64,000 nt of DNA from assembly GCF_004795105.1 (NCBI RefSeq), contig NZ_SSBL01000020.1:79942-143941 (forward strand), in the 5' to 3' direction. Shown here in pieces: positions 43,723 to 51,555 of this stretch. This DNA is from Streptomyces sp. A0642 (lineage in GTDB: Bacteria > Actinomycetota > Actinomycetes > Streptomycetales > Streptomycetaceae). Position 1 is the stretch's first letter. Each line of letters opens with the position of its first letter. Both the position numbers and the translations under genes were made by a program. The notes beneath the pieces are model-generated. The model searched no databases and was not told the origin of the DNA. It saw only the letters and a program-made list of their open reading frames with translations.

Positions 43723-45219
43723 TCAGGCGGCCGCGTCGAAGGAGGACTGATGGGCGGTCACGCGCCGGGCGGCCGAGGCGGGGCTGCGCCGTCCGCGTGA
43801 GGACACGCCGCGCTGACGACGCGCGACGACCGGGGCGGTGATCGTCACGGGAATACCGGAGGGTGCCTGCGCGCCGGTGATCCGGCCGAGCTCCTCTTCG
43901 CCGGAGCGGACCTGGGTGGTCCGGGGCACGATGCCGGCGGCGGCCATGAGGCGGGTCATGTCGCGGCGCTGGTGAGGGGTGACCAGGGTGACGACGCTGC
44001 CGGACTCCCCGGCCCGGGCGGTACGCCCGCCGCGGTGGAGGTAGTCCTTGTGGTCGGTCGGCGGGTCGACGTTGACGACGAGGTCGAGGTTGTCGACGTG
44101 GATGCCGCGGGCGGCGACGTTCGTGGCCACGAGCACGGTGACGTGCCCGGTCTTGAACTGGGCCAGGGTCCGGGTGCGCTGCGGCTGCGACTTCCCCCCG
44201 TGCAGGGAAGCGGCCCGGACACCGCTGGCCAGCAGGTGGTCGGTGAGCTTGTCCACGGCCCGCTTGGTGTCCAGGAACATGATCACCCGGCCCTCGCGCG
44301 CCGCGATCTCGGTCGTCGTCCGGTGCTTGTCGGCGCCGTGGACGTGCAGGACGTGGTGCTCCATCGTGGTGACCGCGCCTGCGGACGGGTCGACGGAGTG
44401 GACTACCGGGTCGGTGAGATAGCGGCGGACCAGGCGGTCGACGTTGCGGTCGAGGGTGGCGGAGAACAGCATCCGCTGGCCCTCGGGGCGGACCTGGTCG
44501 AGGAGCGCGGTGACCTGGGGCATGAAGCCCATGTCGGCCATCTGGTCCGCCTCGTCCAGGACGGTGATCGCGACCTGGTCGAGTCGGCAGTCACCGCGGT
44601 CGATGAGGTCCTTGAGCCGGCCCGGTGTCGCGACGACGACCTCGGCGCCGTCACGCAGCGCGCGGGACTGCCTCCCGATCGACATTCCGCCGACGACGGT
44701 GGCGAGGCGCAGCCGCACCGAGCGGGCGTAGGGGGTCAGGGCGTCGGTCACCTGTTGAGCCAGCTCACGCGTCGGCACGAGGACCAGCGCCAGGGGCCGG
44801 CGCGGCTCGGCGCGCTGACCGGCGGTGCGGGCCAGCAGAGCCAGGCCGAAGGCGAGGGTCTTGCCGGAGCCGGTCCGCCCGCGTCCCAGGGCGTCGCGGC
44901 CCGCGAGGGTGTTCGGCAGGGTCGCCCCCTGGATCGGGAACGGAACGCTCAACCCCTGTGCGGTCAGCGCGGCCAGCAGGGGTGCGGGCAGGTCGAGGTC
45001 GGCGAACGCCTCGACCGCGGGCAGCGCGGGAGTGCTCGTGACCGGCAGGGCGAACTCGCCCTGGACGGTGGCGGGCCTCCGTCCCTGGCCGCCCGCACGG
45101 CCCGGGCCGCCGGACCCCTTCGGGGCGGAGGAGCCGGAGCGGCTGCTCCGCGCGGAACCCGCGGCGGAGGCGGCGGTGCGGCTGCGGGAGGATCGGGCGT
45201 TCGTACCTGTGGGATTCAT
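43723..45219 (-). CDS. DEAD/DEAH-box RNA helicase
   Basis: A 498-residue helicase with a basic, Ser/Gly-rich N-terminal tail of about 60 residues. The core motifs are Q-motif-like PFPIQGATLP, motif I GRGRTGSGKT, Ia PTRELAQQ, GG, Ib TPGRL, II LDEADQMADMGF (DEAD box as DEAD-Q), III SATLD, IV-VI regions IMFLDTKRAVD, VATNVAARGIHVDNLDLV and HRGGRTARAGESG. The C-terminal tail is basic. It probably unwinds structured mRNA in the cold, since it sits next to a CspA-like gene. Start ATG 45219 has AAGGAAGG six bases upstream, just after a perfect hairpin. Confidence 0.96.
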   Translation of the reverse strand: MNPTGTNARSSRSRTAASAAGSARSSRSGSSAPKGSGGPGRAGGQGRRPATVQGEFALPVTSTPALPAVEAFADLDLPAPLLAALTAQGLSVPFPIQGATLPNTLAGRDALGRGRTGSGKTLAFGLALLARTAGQRAEPRRPLALVLVPTRELAQQVTDALTPYARSVRLRLATVVGGMSIGRQSRALRDGAEVVVATPGRLKDLIDRGDCRLDQVAITVLDEADQMADMGFMPQVTALLDQVRPEGQRMLFSATLDRNVDRLVRRYLTDPVVHSVDPSAGAVTTMEHHVLHVHGADKHRTTTEIAAREGRVIMFLDTKRAVDKLTDHLLASGVRAASLHGGKSQPQRTRTLAQFKTGHVTVLVATNVAARGIHVDNLDLVVNVDPPTDHKDYLHRGGRTARAGESGSVVTLVTPHQRRDMTRLMAAAGIVPRTTQVRSGEEELGRITGAQAPSGIPVTITAPVVARRQRGVSSRGRRSPASAARRVTAHQSSFDAAA

Positions 45220-45229
45220 GAAGAACCTT

Positions 45230-45252
45230 CCTTGATACGGCACGTATCAAGG
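45230..45252 (-). promoter_or_regulatory. Leader hairpin abutting the helicase ribosome-binding site
   Basis: A perfect ten-base inverted repeat (CCTTGATACG and CGTATCAAGG) with a three-base loop ends 10 bases upstream of the helicase start, touching the Shine-Dalgarno AAGGAAGG. As RNA it could mask the ribosome site; as DNA it could be an operator. Confidence 0.7.
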
Positions 45253-45486
45253 AATTCCCGCAGCGGAATGACAGCGCAGGGAACTCACAAGAACGGGCCG
45301 GAGAGAATGCAAAAGGGGGCCCGGCTCACGGTTTATTCCGGAGCGGGGTACAGGCCGTGAAAGGGGGATGTCACGGGGCGGCGAATCCAGGACGGCGCCC
45401 GGGTGCGGCTCCGAAGGCGCGGTCACCCGCGGAGAGGACTCCACGGGAGGCGGTTGCCCCGCAGGTCACGTCACTGCGGGGAATGC

Positions 45487-45532
45487 CCGTGGCCGGGGCC
45501 CGGGCCCCGAGGGGTGCGGGCCCCGGCCACGG
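45487..45532 (-). terminator. Terminator of the cold-shock protein gene
   Basis: A perfect 16-base-pair stem (45487-45502 with 45517-45532) has a 14-base loop and lies 15 bases after the csp stop codon. Confidence 0.9.
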
Positions 45533-45546
45533 AGGGTACGCCGGCG

Positions 45547-45750
45547 TCAGGCGGGGATGATCTTCTCGGCCGTCGGGCCCTTCTGGCCCGGTGCGATGTC
45601 GAAGGTGACCTTCTGACCCTCGAGCAGCTCGCGGAAGCCCTCGGCGTCGATGTTCGAGAAGTGGGCGAACACGTCGGGGCCGCCACCGTCCTGCTCGATG
45701 AAGCCGAAACCCTTGGCCGCGTTGAACCACTTCACAGTGCCTGATGCCAT
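45547..45750 (-). CDS. CspA-family cold-shock protein
   Basis: A 67-residue single cold-shock domain, MASGTVKWFNAAKGFGFI at the start, with RNP1 (KGFGFI) and RNP2 (VFAHF) nucleic-acid-binding motifs. It binds single-stranded RNA and DNA and melts secondary structure. Length is exactly that of the family. Start ATG 45750 follows AGGAGA. The gene has a long leader (about 160 bases) with several hairpins, a feature of cold-induced csp mRNAs. The helicase gene follows downstream on the same strand after the terminator. Confidence 0.97.
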   Translation of the reverse strand: MASGTVKWFNAAKGFGFIEQDGGGPDVFAHFSNIDAEGFRELLEGQKVTFDIAPGQKGPTAEKIIPA

Positions 45751-46220
45751 GCCATGTCTCCTTGGGGGGCAGTACGTCGGGGTCCGTGATGCACGGACCC
45801 CGCGTCGCCGCGATGATGCCCCGCCCGGAGGAAACCGGAAATACAATGAAGCTTTCCCGGCCGAAAAATCGGGGGAGAAGCCTGAAGTTTTGGGAACCAC
45901 AACTGCAACTGAGATCGACAGTAGCATGCCGTAATGGCCCGCGTACGGTGAATAATTCCGCTCTCTCGGCAGCGGTAAAAACACTCCCGGCGTGGTGCGG
46001 TGAACCCTCATTTCGCGGCCGTAGATATTGGTCCACCCGGAGCACAGCTCACAGGAGGAACGACCGCCTCGCCCCCGCGGGCCTTCGCGCCGCCCTGGGG
46101 GGCGCGGCCCCTCGATCCGCCGTCATCCGGGTCTCCCGAAGTTGAGTAGACCAGCTGGTCGTGGGGAACGATGAGAGCTTCCGAACGGGCACCTCCGCTC
46201 GTCTACCCGCAAGGACGCCG
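45751..46220 (-). promoter_or_regulatory. Long structured csp leader and promoter region
   Basis: About 470 bases without a supported gene, and unusually AT-rich from 45830 to 46000. Reading toward csp there is a candidate -10 TACTGT (45918-45923), then CCGGGAAA/TTTCCGG, CCGA/TCGG, and a perfect ten-base hairpin GGGGTCCGTG/CACGGACCCC (45779-45801) 28 bases before the csp start. The right end (46000-46220) would carry the promoter of the plus-strand gene at 46221. Confidence 0.6.
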
Positions 46221-46781
46221 ATGCTTCCTGAGGTTCACCCCCACATGTCCGCCTCCCTCGCCGACCAGCTGGAACAGCAGTTGGGCCCGGCTCCGGACCG
46301 CGAAGCCGGCCGGCTCGACGTGAAGCGCGTCGCAGGGATCGCAGTCGTCGCGGCTGCCCATTCCGGTGGCTACGCGGCCATCGGCCATCTCCTCGGGCTC
46401 CTGGCCGCGCTCCCCGCCCCCGCCGAGGCAGGAGAACGCTTCTGGTCGGACCTGTGGAGGTCTTCGGGTACCGCCTACCTGCTGCCGGCCACCATCAAGG
46501 CCGCCGTACTGCAGTCGCTGACGGGCGAAGGAACGGCCCTGGCCCGGCAGATCCTCTCGGCCGTCGACGAGATGACCCCGCCCCAGCGCGTGGCCGCCGG
46601 CGAGGTGATCGGCCAAGCCCTCGCCGAGTCCGACCACCTCCCCGAGCTCAAGACGCAGGTCATCGGAGAACTCTGGCTCCGCGATCTCGAACTCACCGCC
46701 TGGCACGTGCTGCACGCCGACGGCAGGTCGAGCGATCCGGCTGGGCGAAAGGCCTTCCTCGAAGCCTGGACGAACGTCTGA
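46221..46781 (+). CDS. Uncharacterised protein (186 aa)
   Basis: A 186-residue, mostly helical soluble protein. It begins MLPEVHPHMSASLADQLEQQLGP and has alanine-rich helices (DVKRVAGIAVVAAAHSGGYAAIGHLLGLLAALPAP). The middle reads SSGTAYLLPATIKAAVLQSLTGEGTALARQIL, and it ends WHVLHADGRSSDPAGRKAFLEAWTNV. I do not recognise a family. The repeating helix pattern could be TPR- or HEAT-like, but no motif confirms it. Start ATG 46221 has AAGGA upstream; ATG 46245 is possible. It is divergent from csp and convergent with the GH5 gene. Confidence 0.7.
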   Translation: MLPEVHPHMSASLADQLEQQLGPAPDREAGRLDVKRVAGIAVVAAAHSGGYAAIGHLLGLLAALPAPAEAGERFWSDLWRSSGTAYLLPATIKAAVLQSLTGEGTALARQILSAVDEMTPPQRVAAGEVIGQALAESDHLPELKTQVIGELWLRDLELTAWHVLHADGRSSDPAGRKAFLEAWTNV

Positions 46782-46816
46782 AGCCAGGCCCCCGAGCTGC
46801 CGGCCCGCCCCCCGGG

Positions 46817-46844
46817 GCGGGGCTCCGCACGTGCGGAGCCCCGC
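46817..46844. terminator. Bidirectional palindromic terminator
   Basis: GCGGGGCTCCGCAC (46817-46830) is directly followed by its perfect complement (46831-46844). It lies between the convergent 186-residue protein gene and the GH5 gene. Confidence 0.85.
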
Positions 46845-46850
46845 ACTCGG

Positions 46851-48233
46851 TCAGCTGGTGGGGAAGTTGTCCGAGGTGCTGATGCGGCTCTTGACCAGCG
46901 CCCCCGACTCGGTCAGCACACCACTGCTGCTGTAGTCGCTGCCGTTGCAGGTGCCGGGCCGGAACGCGGCGCTGCTCTCGTCGGCGTCGGAGTAGGTCCA
47001 GTTCGCGTAGCCGATCTTCAGCTGGTCCAGCAGATCCAGCCAGGCCGTGGTGCTCGCCCGGTCCATCGAACCGCCGCCGGTGGCGCTCACCGTGCCGAAC
47101 TCCGTCACGAAGAGCGGCAGTCGGGACGCCGCGCGGCTCACCGCGGCGCGGTAGTTGTCCTTGTGGCTGGCGGCGTAGAAGTGGAACGTGTACATGATGT
47201 TGGTCGCGTTGACGGGGTTGTTGATGATCTCGGTCTCACTGGAGCCGTCCGAGACTCCGAGCGAGGACCAGCCACGGGTGCCGACGATGACGACCGCGTC
47301 CGGGTCGGCGGCGCGGATCACCGGGATGACCTGTTCGGCGTAGCTCTTGATGGCCGCCCAGCTCACACCGTTGGGTTCGTTGGCGATCTCGTAGATCACG
47401 TTCTTCTTGGCGGCGTTGCGGGCCGCCACGGACGCGAAGAACGTCTTCGCGCGGTCGAGGTTGAAGTTCGGATCGCCCGGCGTCAGGGTGTGGAAGTCGA
47501 TGATCGCGTACATGCCGCGCGCCTCGGCCATGTCGACGAGGCCGTTCACGCGGCTGGTGAAGCCCGCCGGGTCGGTCTCGTACCCGCTCTCCTGCACGTA
47601 CATGGCGACCCGCAGCAGGTCGGCCTTCCAGTCGTTCGCCAGCGCGTCGAGGGACGCGCTGTTGTAGCACTTGCTGAACCACTGGAGTCCGTGCGTGCTC
47701 ATGCCCCGCAGCTGAACGGGGCGGTTGTACTGGTTGCAGAGGTTCACCCCGCACACGTGGAGCTGGCCGTTGACGCCCACGGGCGTACCGGTGGTGCCGC
47801 CGCCCGGGTCGGGCGGGGTGGTGCCGTCCACGGAGCCCGTGCAGGCGACGCCGTTGAGCGTGAACGCCGTGGGCTTCGGGTTGGCGCCCGTGAAGGAACC
47901 GACCATGCCCAGGTCGGCCGCCGCGCCGGTGGCCAGCGTGCGGTTCCAGTCGATGCCGGCGGCGCTGACCGTGGAACCGGACTGCGACCAGGTCGCGTTC
48001 CAGCCCTGGACGAGCTTCTGGCCCGCGTCCGGCAGAGCGAACTTGAGCGTCCACCCGTTGACGGGATCACCCAGATTGGTGACCTTCACTCCGGCCTGGA
48101 AGCCGCCCTGCCACTGGCTGGTGACCGTGAAGTCGACCTTGCATCCCGAGGCGGCCATCGCCGGAGGGCTGAACAGGGCCGTGAGGCCCAGGATCGTCGC
48201 GCAGGTCGCCAGTAGAGCCAATAGGCGTTTCAC
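46851..48233 (-). CDS. Secreted GH5 endoglucanase with N-terminal CBM2
   Basis: A 460-residue exported cellulase. The signal peptide (KRLLALLATCATILGLTALFS, cleaved after AMA) is followed by a family 2 carbohydrate-binding module (about 30-130) with CKVDFTVTSQWQGGFQAGV and the WNRTLATG-like aromatic sites. Then comes a Pro/Gly/Thr linker and a GH5 barrel. The acid/base Glu is in IYEIANEPNG and the nucleophile Glu in FVTEFGTVS. It should cut beta-1,4-glucan internally. The start is GTG 48233 with GGAGGAATGCT upstream. CelR-type operators lie 35 and 147 bases upstream, so it is probably repressed by the divergent LacI protein and induced by cellobiose. Confidence 0.96.
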   Translation of the reverse strand: MKRLLALLATCATILGLTALFSPPAMAASGCKVDFTVTSQWQGGFQAGVKVTNLGDPVNGWTLKFALPDAGQKLVQGWNATWSQSGSTVSAAGIDWNRTLATGAAADLGMVGSFTGANPKPTAFTLNGVACTGSVDGTTPPDPGGGTTGTPVGVNGQLHVCGVNLCNQYNRPVQLRGMSTHGLQWFSKCYNSASLDALANDWKADLLRVAMYVQESGYETDPAGFTSRVNGLVDMAEARGMYAIIDFHTLTPGDPNFNLDRAKTFFASVAARNAAKKNVIYEIANEPNGVSWAAIKSYAEQVIPVIRAADPDAVVIVGTRGWSSLGVSDGSSETEIINNPVNATNIMYTFHFYAASHKDNYRAAVSRAASRLPLFVTEFGTVSATGGGSMDRASTTAWLDLLDQLKIGYANWTYSDADESSAAFRPGTCNGSDYSSSGVLTESGALVKSRISTSDNFPTS

Positions 48234-48267
48234 AGCATTCCTCCATGGATGAAATGGGAATACGCGC

Positions 48268-48281
48268 TGGGAGCGCTCCCG
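48268..48281. promoter_or_regulatory. CelR/CebR operator (13 of 14 match)
   Basis: TGGGAGCGCTCCCG, one base off the perfect TGGGAGCGCTCCCA palindrome. It lies 35 bases upstream of the GH5 start, where binding would block transcription. Confidence 0.9.
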
Positions 48282-48379
48282 AAGCCGTCGGCCACGGACG
48301 GGGCCGAGCCCCGCCTGGTGAGCGGGAGCGGCATCGGCGCGATCCGGTGTCAGGGTTGGCCGATTGGGCACCACTGAAA

Positions 48380-48393
48380 TGGGAGCGCTCCCA
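48380..48393. promoter_or_regulatory. CelR/CebR operator (perfect)
   Basis: A perfect TGGGAGCGCTCCCA palindrome, 112 bases from the previous site and 116 bases before the LacI-type gene. It fits both autoregulation and control of the GH5 gene. Confidence 0.95.
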
Positions 48394-48508
48394 ATTTGGG
48401 GGTCGGGCGACGTGCCGTCAAGCCGTTCGACAGGATTCGCCCGGCGAGCCGGGCCAGGACCCCGGCGCCGGTCGGGCCGTAGGATCGGGTCCTCATGGGG
48501 GTGGGAAC

Positions 48509-49531
48509 ATGCTGAAGCGGGGTTCCGGCACACCGACGCTGGAGGAAGTGGCAGCCCTTGCCGGAGTGGGGCGGGGCACGGTCTCGCGGGTGATCAACAA
48601 CGCGTCGGGGGTCAAGGCGTCCACACGCCGTGCCGTGCAGCGCGCCATCGACGAGCTGAACTACGTGCCCAATCTGGCCGCTCGCTCACTGGCCGGGCGG
48701 CGCGCGGACGCCGTCGCGCTGGTGATGACCCAGTCGGACTGGCGGTTGTTCGGTGAGCCGTTCTTCTCGGAGGTCGCGCGGGCGGTCGGGGACGCCCTGA
48801 CCGAGGCGGGCGTGCAACTGATGCTGACGCTCGTGCGCACCGACGAGGAACGGCAGCGGCTCGTGGAGTACGTGCGCGGCGGCCGGGTCGACGGGGCGCT
48901 GCTGATGTCCGTACCGGCGGGCGACCGGCTGCCGGACATGCTCGCCGACGCCGGGCTGCCCACGGTGCTGCTGGGCCGGCGCTCGCAGGACGAGCGGGTG
49001 ACCTATGTGGACGCGGACAACATCGGCGGGGCGCGGGCCGCGGTCGGCCATCTGGCGCGGAGCGGGCGGAGGGCCATCGCCACGATCACGGGCCCGCCCG
49101 AGATGTACGTCGCCCAGTGCCGGCTGCGCGGCTACCGGGAGGCGCTGGAGGACGCGGGTCTCGGGGAGGTGGCTTCCCTGGTCGTCCAGGGGGACTTCAC
49201 CGAAGCCAGCGGGCGGCGGGCGATGACCGGGCTCATCGCCGAGCACCCGGAGGTCGACGCCGTCTTCGCGGCATCGGACAGCATGGCCGCGGGGGCGCTG
49301 GCCGCCCTCCACGCGGCGGGACGGCGGGTGCCGGAGGACGTGGCGGTGGTCGGCTTCGACGACTTCGAGCTGGCCGAGCAGACGGAGCCGGCGCTGACGA
49401 CCGTCCGCCAGCCGATGGAGGAGATCGGGCGGACGATGGTGCGGCTGCTGCTGGAGGAGATGGACCAGCCGGAGGTGGCCTGGCGCCATGTGACCCTGCG
49501 AACGCAGCTGGTGGTGCGCGACTCGGCCTGA
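48509..49531 (+). CDS. LacI-family cellulose-utilisation repressor (CelR/CebR-like)
   Basis: A 340-residue LacI repressor. The N-terminal helix-turn-helix and hinge read TPTLEEVAALAGVGRGTVSRVIN and YVPNLAARSLAGRRADAVALV, very like CebR of Streptomyces and CelR of Thermobifida. The sugar-binding core ends at VGFDDFELAEQTEPALTTVRQP. Those proteins bind TGGGAGCGCTCCCA and are released by cellobiose. Four such sites flank this gene, so local autoregulation and control of the GH5 and LPMO genes are strongly suggested. Start ATG 48509. It may be a local paralogue of the main CebR. Confidence 0.94.
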   Translation: MLKRGSGTPTLEEVAALAGVGRGTVSRVINNASGVKASTRRAVQRAIDELNYVPNLAARSLAGRRADAVALVMTQSDWRLFGEPFFSEVARAVGDALTEAGVQLMLTLVRTDEERQRLVEYVRGGRVDGALLMSVPAGDRLPDMLADAGLPTVLLGRRSQDERVTYVDADNIGGARAAVGHLARSGRRAIATITGPPEMYVAQCRLRGYREALEDAGLGEVASLVVQGDFTEASGRRAMTGLIAEHPEVDAVFAASDSMAAGALAALHAAGRRVPEDVAVVGFDDFELAEQTEPALTTVRQPMEEIGRTMVRLLLEEMDQPEVAWRHVTLRTQLVVRDSA

Positions 49532-49574
49532 GGGGGCGGGCGGCCGCTCGTCCTGCGACTGGCGCATGCATCTC

Positions 49575-49785
49575 GTGCCGCGACCGACGGAGGGGGCGTA
49601 CGGCCGTTTCGCCATCCGTGCCGGCGAACCCAGGCCGTGCCGCGACTCGGGCGGAGGGGGCGTACGGCGGTTTCGCCATCCGTGCCGGCGAACGCAGGCC
49701 GTGCCGCGACTCGGGCGGAGGGGGCGTACGGCGGTTTCGCCATCCGTGCACGCGGCCCGTGCCGCGAGCCGGGCCGAGGGATCGG
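49575..49785. repeat. Minisatellite of about 62-64 bp, three units plus a partial fourth
   Basis: Units start at GTGCCGCGA at 49575, 49637, 49701 and (partial) 49759. Each full unit contains GGGGGCGTACGG, then GGTTTCGCC-like and CCATCCGTGC, and can form a GGCG/CGCC hairpin. Units 2 and 3 are nearly identical; unit 1 has more changes. Spacing is not a multiple of three. Confidence 0.92.
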
Positions 49786-49850
49786 GCGGCCCTTCCCGGG
49801 GAGCGGCACGAGACTCCCGCGCGCGTGACCGGGAAGTCCCGCGCCAGAGG

Positions 49851-49864
49851 GGGGAGCGCTCCCA
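49851..49864. promoter_or_regulatory. CelR/CebR operator (13 of 14 match)
   Basis: GGGGAGCGCTCCCA, differing from the consensus only in the first base. It lies 341 bases upstream of the LPMO start and 156 bases from the next box. Confidence 0.85.
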
Positions 49865-50006
49865 GGTGGCCATGCCCGCACCGCTGGCACACCTCCCCGG
49901 CTCACCGCCGACCGGAACGCGCCTCGTCGGAAATCCTGCCGACACTTTCGGTCCAAGGGGTTGTCAGGGACACGACCCACTCTTACAGTCCCTACCAACC
50001 CACACA

Positions 50007-50020
50007 TGGGAGCGCTCCCA
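50007..50020. promoter_or_regulatory. CelR/CebR operator (perfect) before the LPMO gene
   Basis: A perfect TGGGAGCGCTCCCA palindrome 185 bases upstream of the LPMO start codon. It links the LPMO to the same regulator as the GH5 gene. Confidence 0.95.
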
Positions 50021-50204
50021 GAGCCGCCCGACCGAGCGCTCCACCGCCCGCCCCATCCCCACGCCTGCCGCCGCTCCCACCCCCGGGCGCACCGCCGGCC
50101 CCGGTCCGTGCGGACCACCCGCAGGGTTCGCTCACCGGACGGTGACCGCAGGAGACAGACGGGTCCGGCCGGAAGGCAGTCCCCACACAGGCACAGGAGA
50201 GACC

Positions 50205-51311
50205 ATGGCTCGACGCAAGAAGCAACTCACCGCCCTCTTAGCGGCGTTCGCGACCCTGCTCGCCGGAATCGCCCTGACGCTCCTCGGCCAGGGCAGCGCG
50301 CAGGCCCACGGCGTGACGATGACACCGGGATCGCGTACGTACCTCTGCATGCTGGACGCCAAGACCAGCACCGGCGCCCTGGATCCGACCAACCCGGCGT
50401 GCAAGGCCGCGCTCAACGAGAGCGGGGCGACCTCGCTGTACAACTGGTTCGCCGTGCTCGACTCCAACGCGGGCGGGAGAGGGGCGGGTTACGTCCCGGA
50501 CGGCAAGCTCTGCAGCGCCGGCGACCGGTCCCCGTACAACTTCACCGGATACAACGCCGCACGCTCCGACTGGCCCCGGACCCACCTGACGTCCGGGAAG
50601 ACCATCGAGGTCCAGCACAGCAACTGGGCGGCGCACCCCGGTTCGTTCCGGGTCTACCTGTCCAAGCCCGGCTACTCCCCCAGCACCGAACTGGGCTGGG
50701 ACGACCTGGAGTTGATCCAGACCGTCACCAATCCGGCGCAGACGGGCTCGCCCGGCACGGACGGCGGCCACTACTACTGGAACCTGGCACTGCCCTCGGG
50801 CCGCTCGGGTGACGCGGTGATGTTCATCCAGTGGGTGCGCTCGGACAGCCAGGAGAACTTCTTCTCCTGCTCCGACGTCGTCTTCGACGGCGGCAACGGC
50901 GAGGTCACCGGCATTCGCGGCTCGGGCAGCACTCCGGACCCGACCCCCACCCCGACCCCGACCGACCCCACGCCCACCCCGACCGACCCCACTGACCCGC
51001 ACACCGGCTGCATGGCCGTCTACAGCGTGACCAACTCCTGGGGCGGCGGCTTCCAGGGTTCCGTCGAGGTCATGAACCACGGCACGGCGGCGCGTGACGG
51101 CTGGGCCGTGAAGTGGACGCCCGGCGCCGGCGCCAAGGTCAGCAGCGTGTGGAACGGCGTGCTGACCACGGGCTCCGACGGTGCGGTCACCGTCAGGAAC
51201 GCCGATTACAACCGGACCATCCCACCGGACGGCAGCGTCACCTTCGGATTCACCGCCACTTCGACCGGCAACAACTTCCCCGTCGGCTCGATCGGCTGTG
51301 TCAACCCGTAA
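50205..51311 (+). CDS. Secreted AA10 lytic polysaccharide monooxygenase with C-terminal CBM2
   Basis: A 368-residue copper enzyme that oxidatively cleaves crystalline cellulose. The signal peptide ends AQA, exposing the N-terminal His (HGVTMTPGSRTYLC), the first ligand of the histidine brace. The second His is in SNWAAHPGSFRVYL. The catalytic domain closely resembles CelS2/ScLPMO10C of S. coelicolor (recalled), a C1-oxidising cellulose-active form. A Thr/Pro/Asp linker (TPTPTPTDPT) leads to a CBM2 (CMAVYSVTNSWGGGFQGSV). Leucine 12 of the signal peptide is TTA (50238-50240), so translation may require bldA tRNA. Start ATG 50205 follows AGGAG. Confidence 0.96.
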   Translation: MARRKKQLTALLAAFATLLAGIALTLLGQGSAQAHGVTMTPGSRTYLCMLDAKTSTGALDPTNPACKAALNESGATSLYNWFAVLDSNAGGRGAGYVPDGKLCSAGDRSPYNFTGYNAARSDWPRTHLTSGKTIEVQHSNWAAHPGSFRVYLSKPGYSPSTELGWDDLELIQTVTNPAQTGSPGTDGGHYYWNLALPSGRSGDAVMFIQWVRSDSQENFFSCSDVVFDGGNGEVTGIRGSGSTPDPTPTPTPTDPTPTPTDPTDPHTGCMAVYSVTNSWGGGFQGSVEVMNHGTAARDGWAVKWTPGAGAKVSSVWNGVLTTGSDGAVTVRNADYNRTIPPDGSVTFGFTATSTGNNFPVGSIGCVNP

Positions 51312-51326
51312 CCGCTGACGCAGACG

Positions 51327-51359
51327 GCGCCGGTTCCCGTGTCGCACGGGGACCGGCGC
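51327..51359 (+). terminator. LPMO gene terminator
   Basis: A 15-base-pair stem (51327-51341 with 51345-51359, one G-U pair) has a three-base loop and a short T run after it, beginning 15 bases past the stop codon. Confidence 0.85.
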
Positions 51360-51555
51360 TTTCGCGTCTCCGGGCGCGGACCGAGGCTCCGGCCTCACGG
51401 GCGAGCAGAGGCGAAACCTTTCGAACCGTTGACCGCAACTATCGGACGGGCTAGCCTGCCGCGTGATCCCGCGACACATGGACGGGAACGCCGTCCGTGT
51501 ACGTGGACACTTTGCGCGCCGTTTCGTTTCCCCACCGCACAGAGGGAACACATCC

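Larger units (their letters stand above)
49532..50204. promoter_or_regulatory. LPMO upstream region with minisatellite and two operators
   Basis: About 673 bases without a gene. The left half is a tandem repeat array (listed separately). The right half has two CelR-type boxes and the LPMO promoter, which could not be pinpointed. The open frame running through it owes its existence to GC bias and repeats. Confidence 0.6.

Noticed and set aside
49575..49785. CRISPR array
   Set aside because: Units are adjacent with no unique spacers, and no cas genes are nearby; it is a tandem minisatellite.
49575..49828. Peptide-coding repeats in the minisatellite
   Set aside because: The period is not a multiple of three, so the frame shifts between units.
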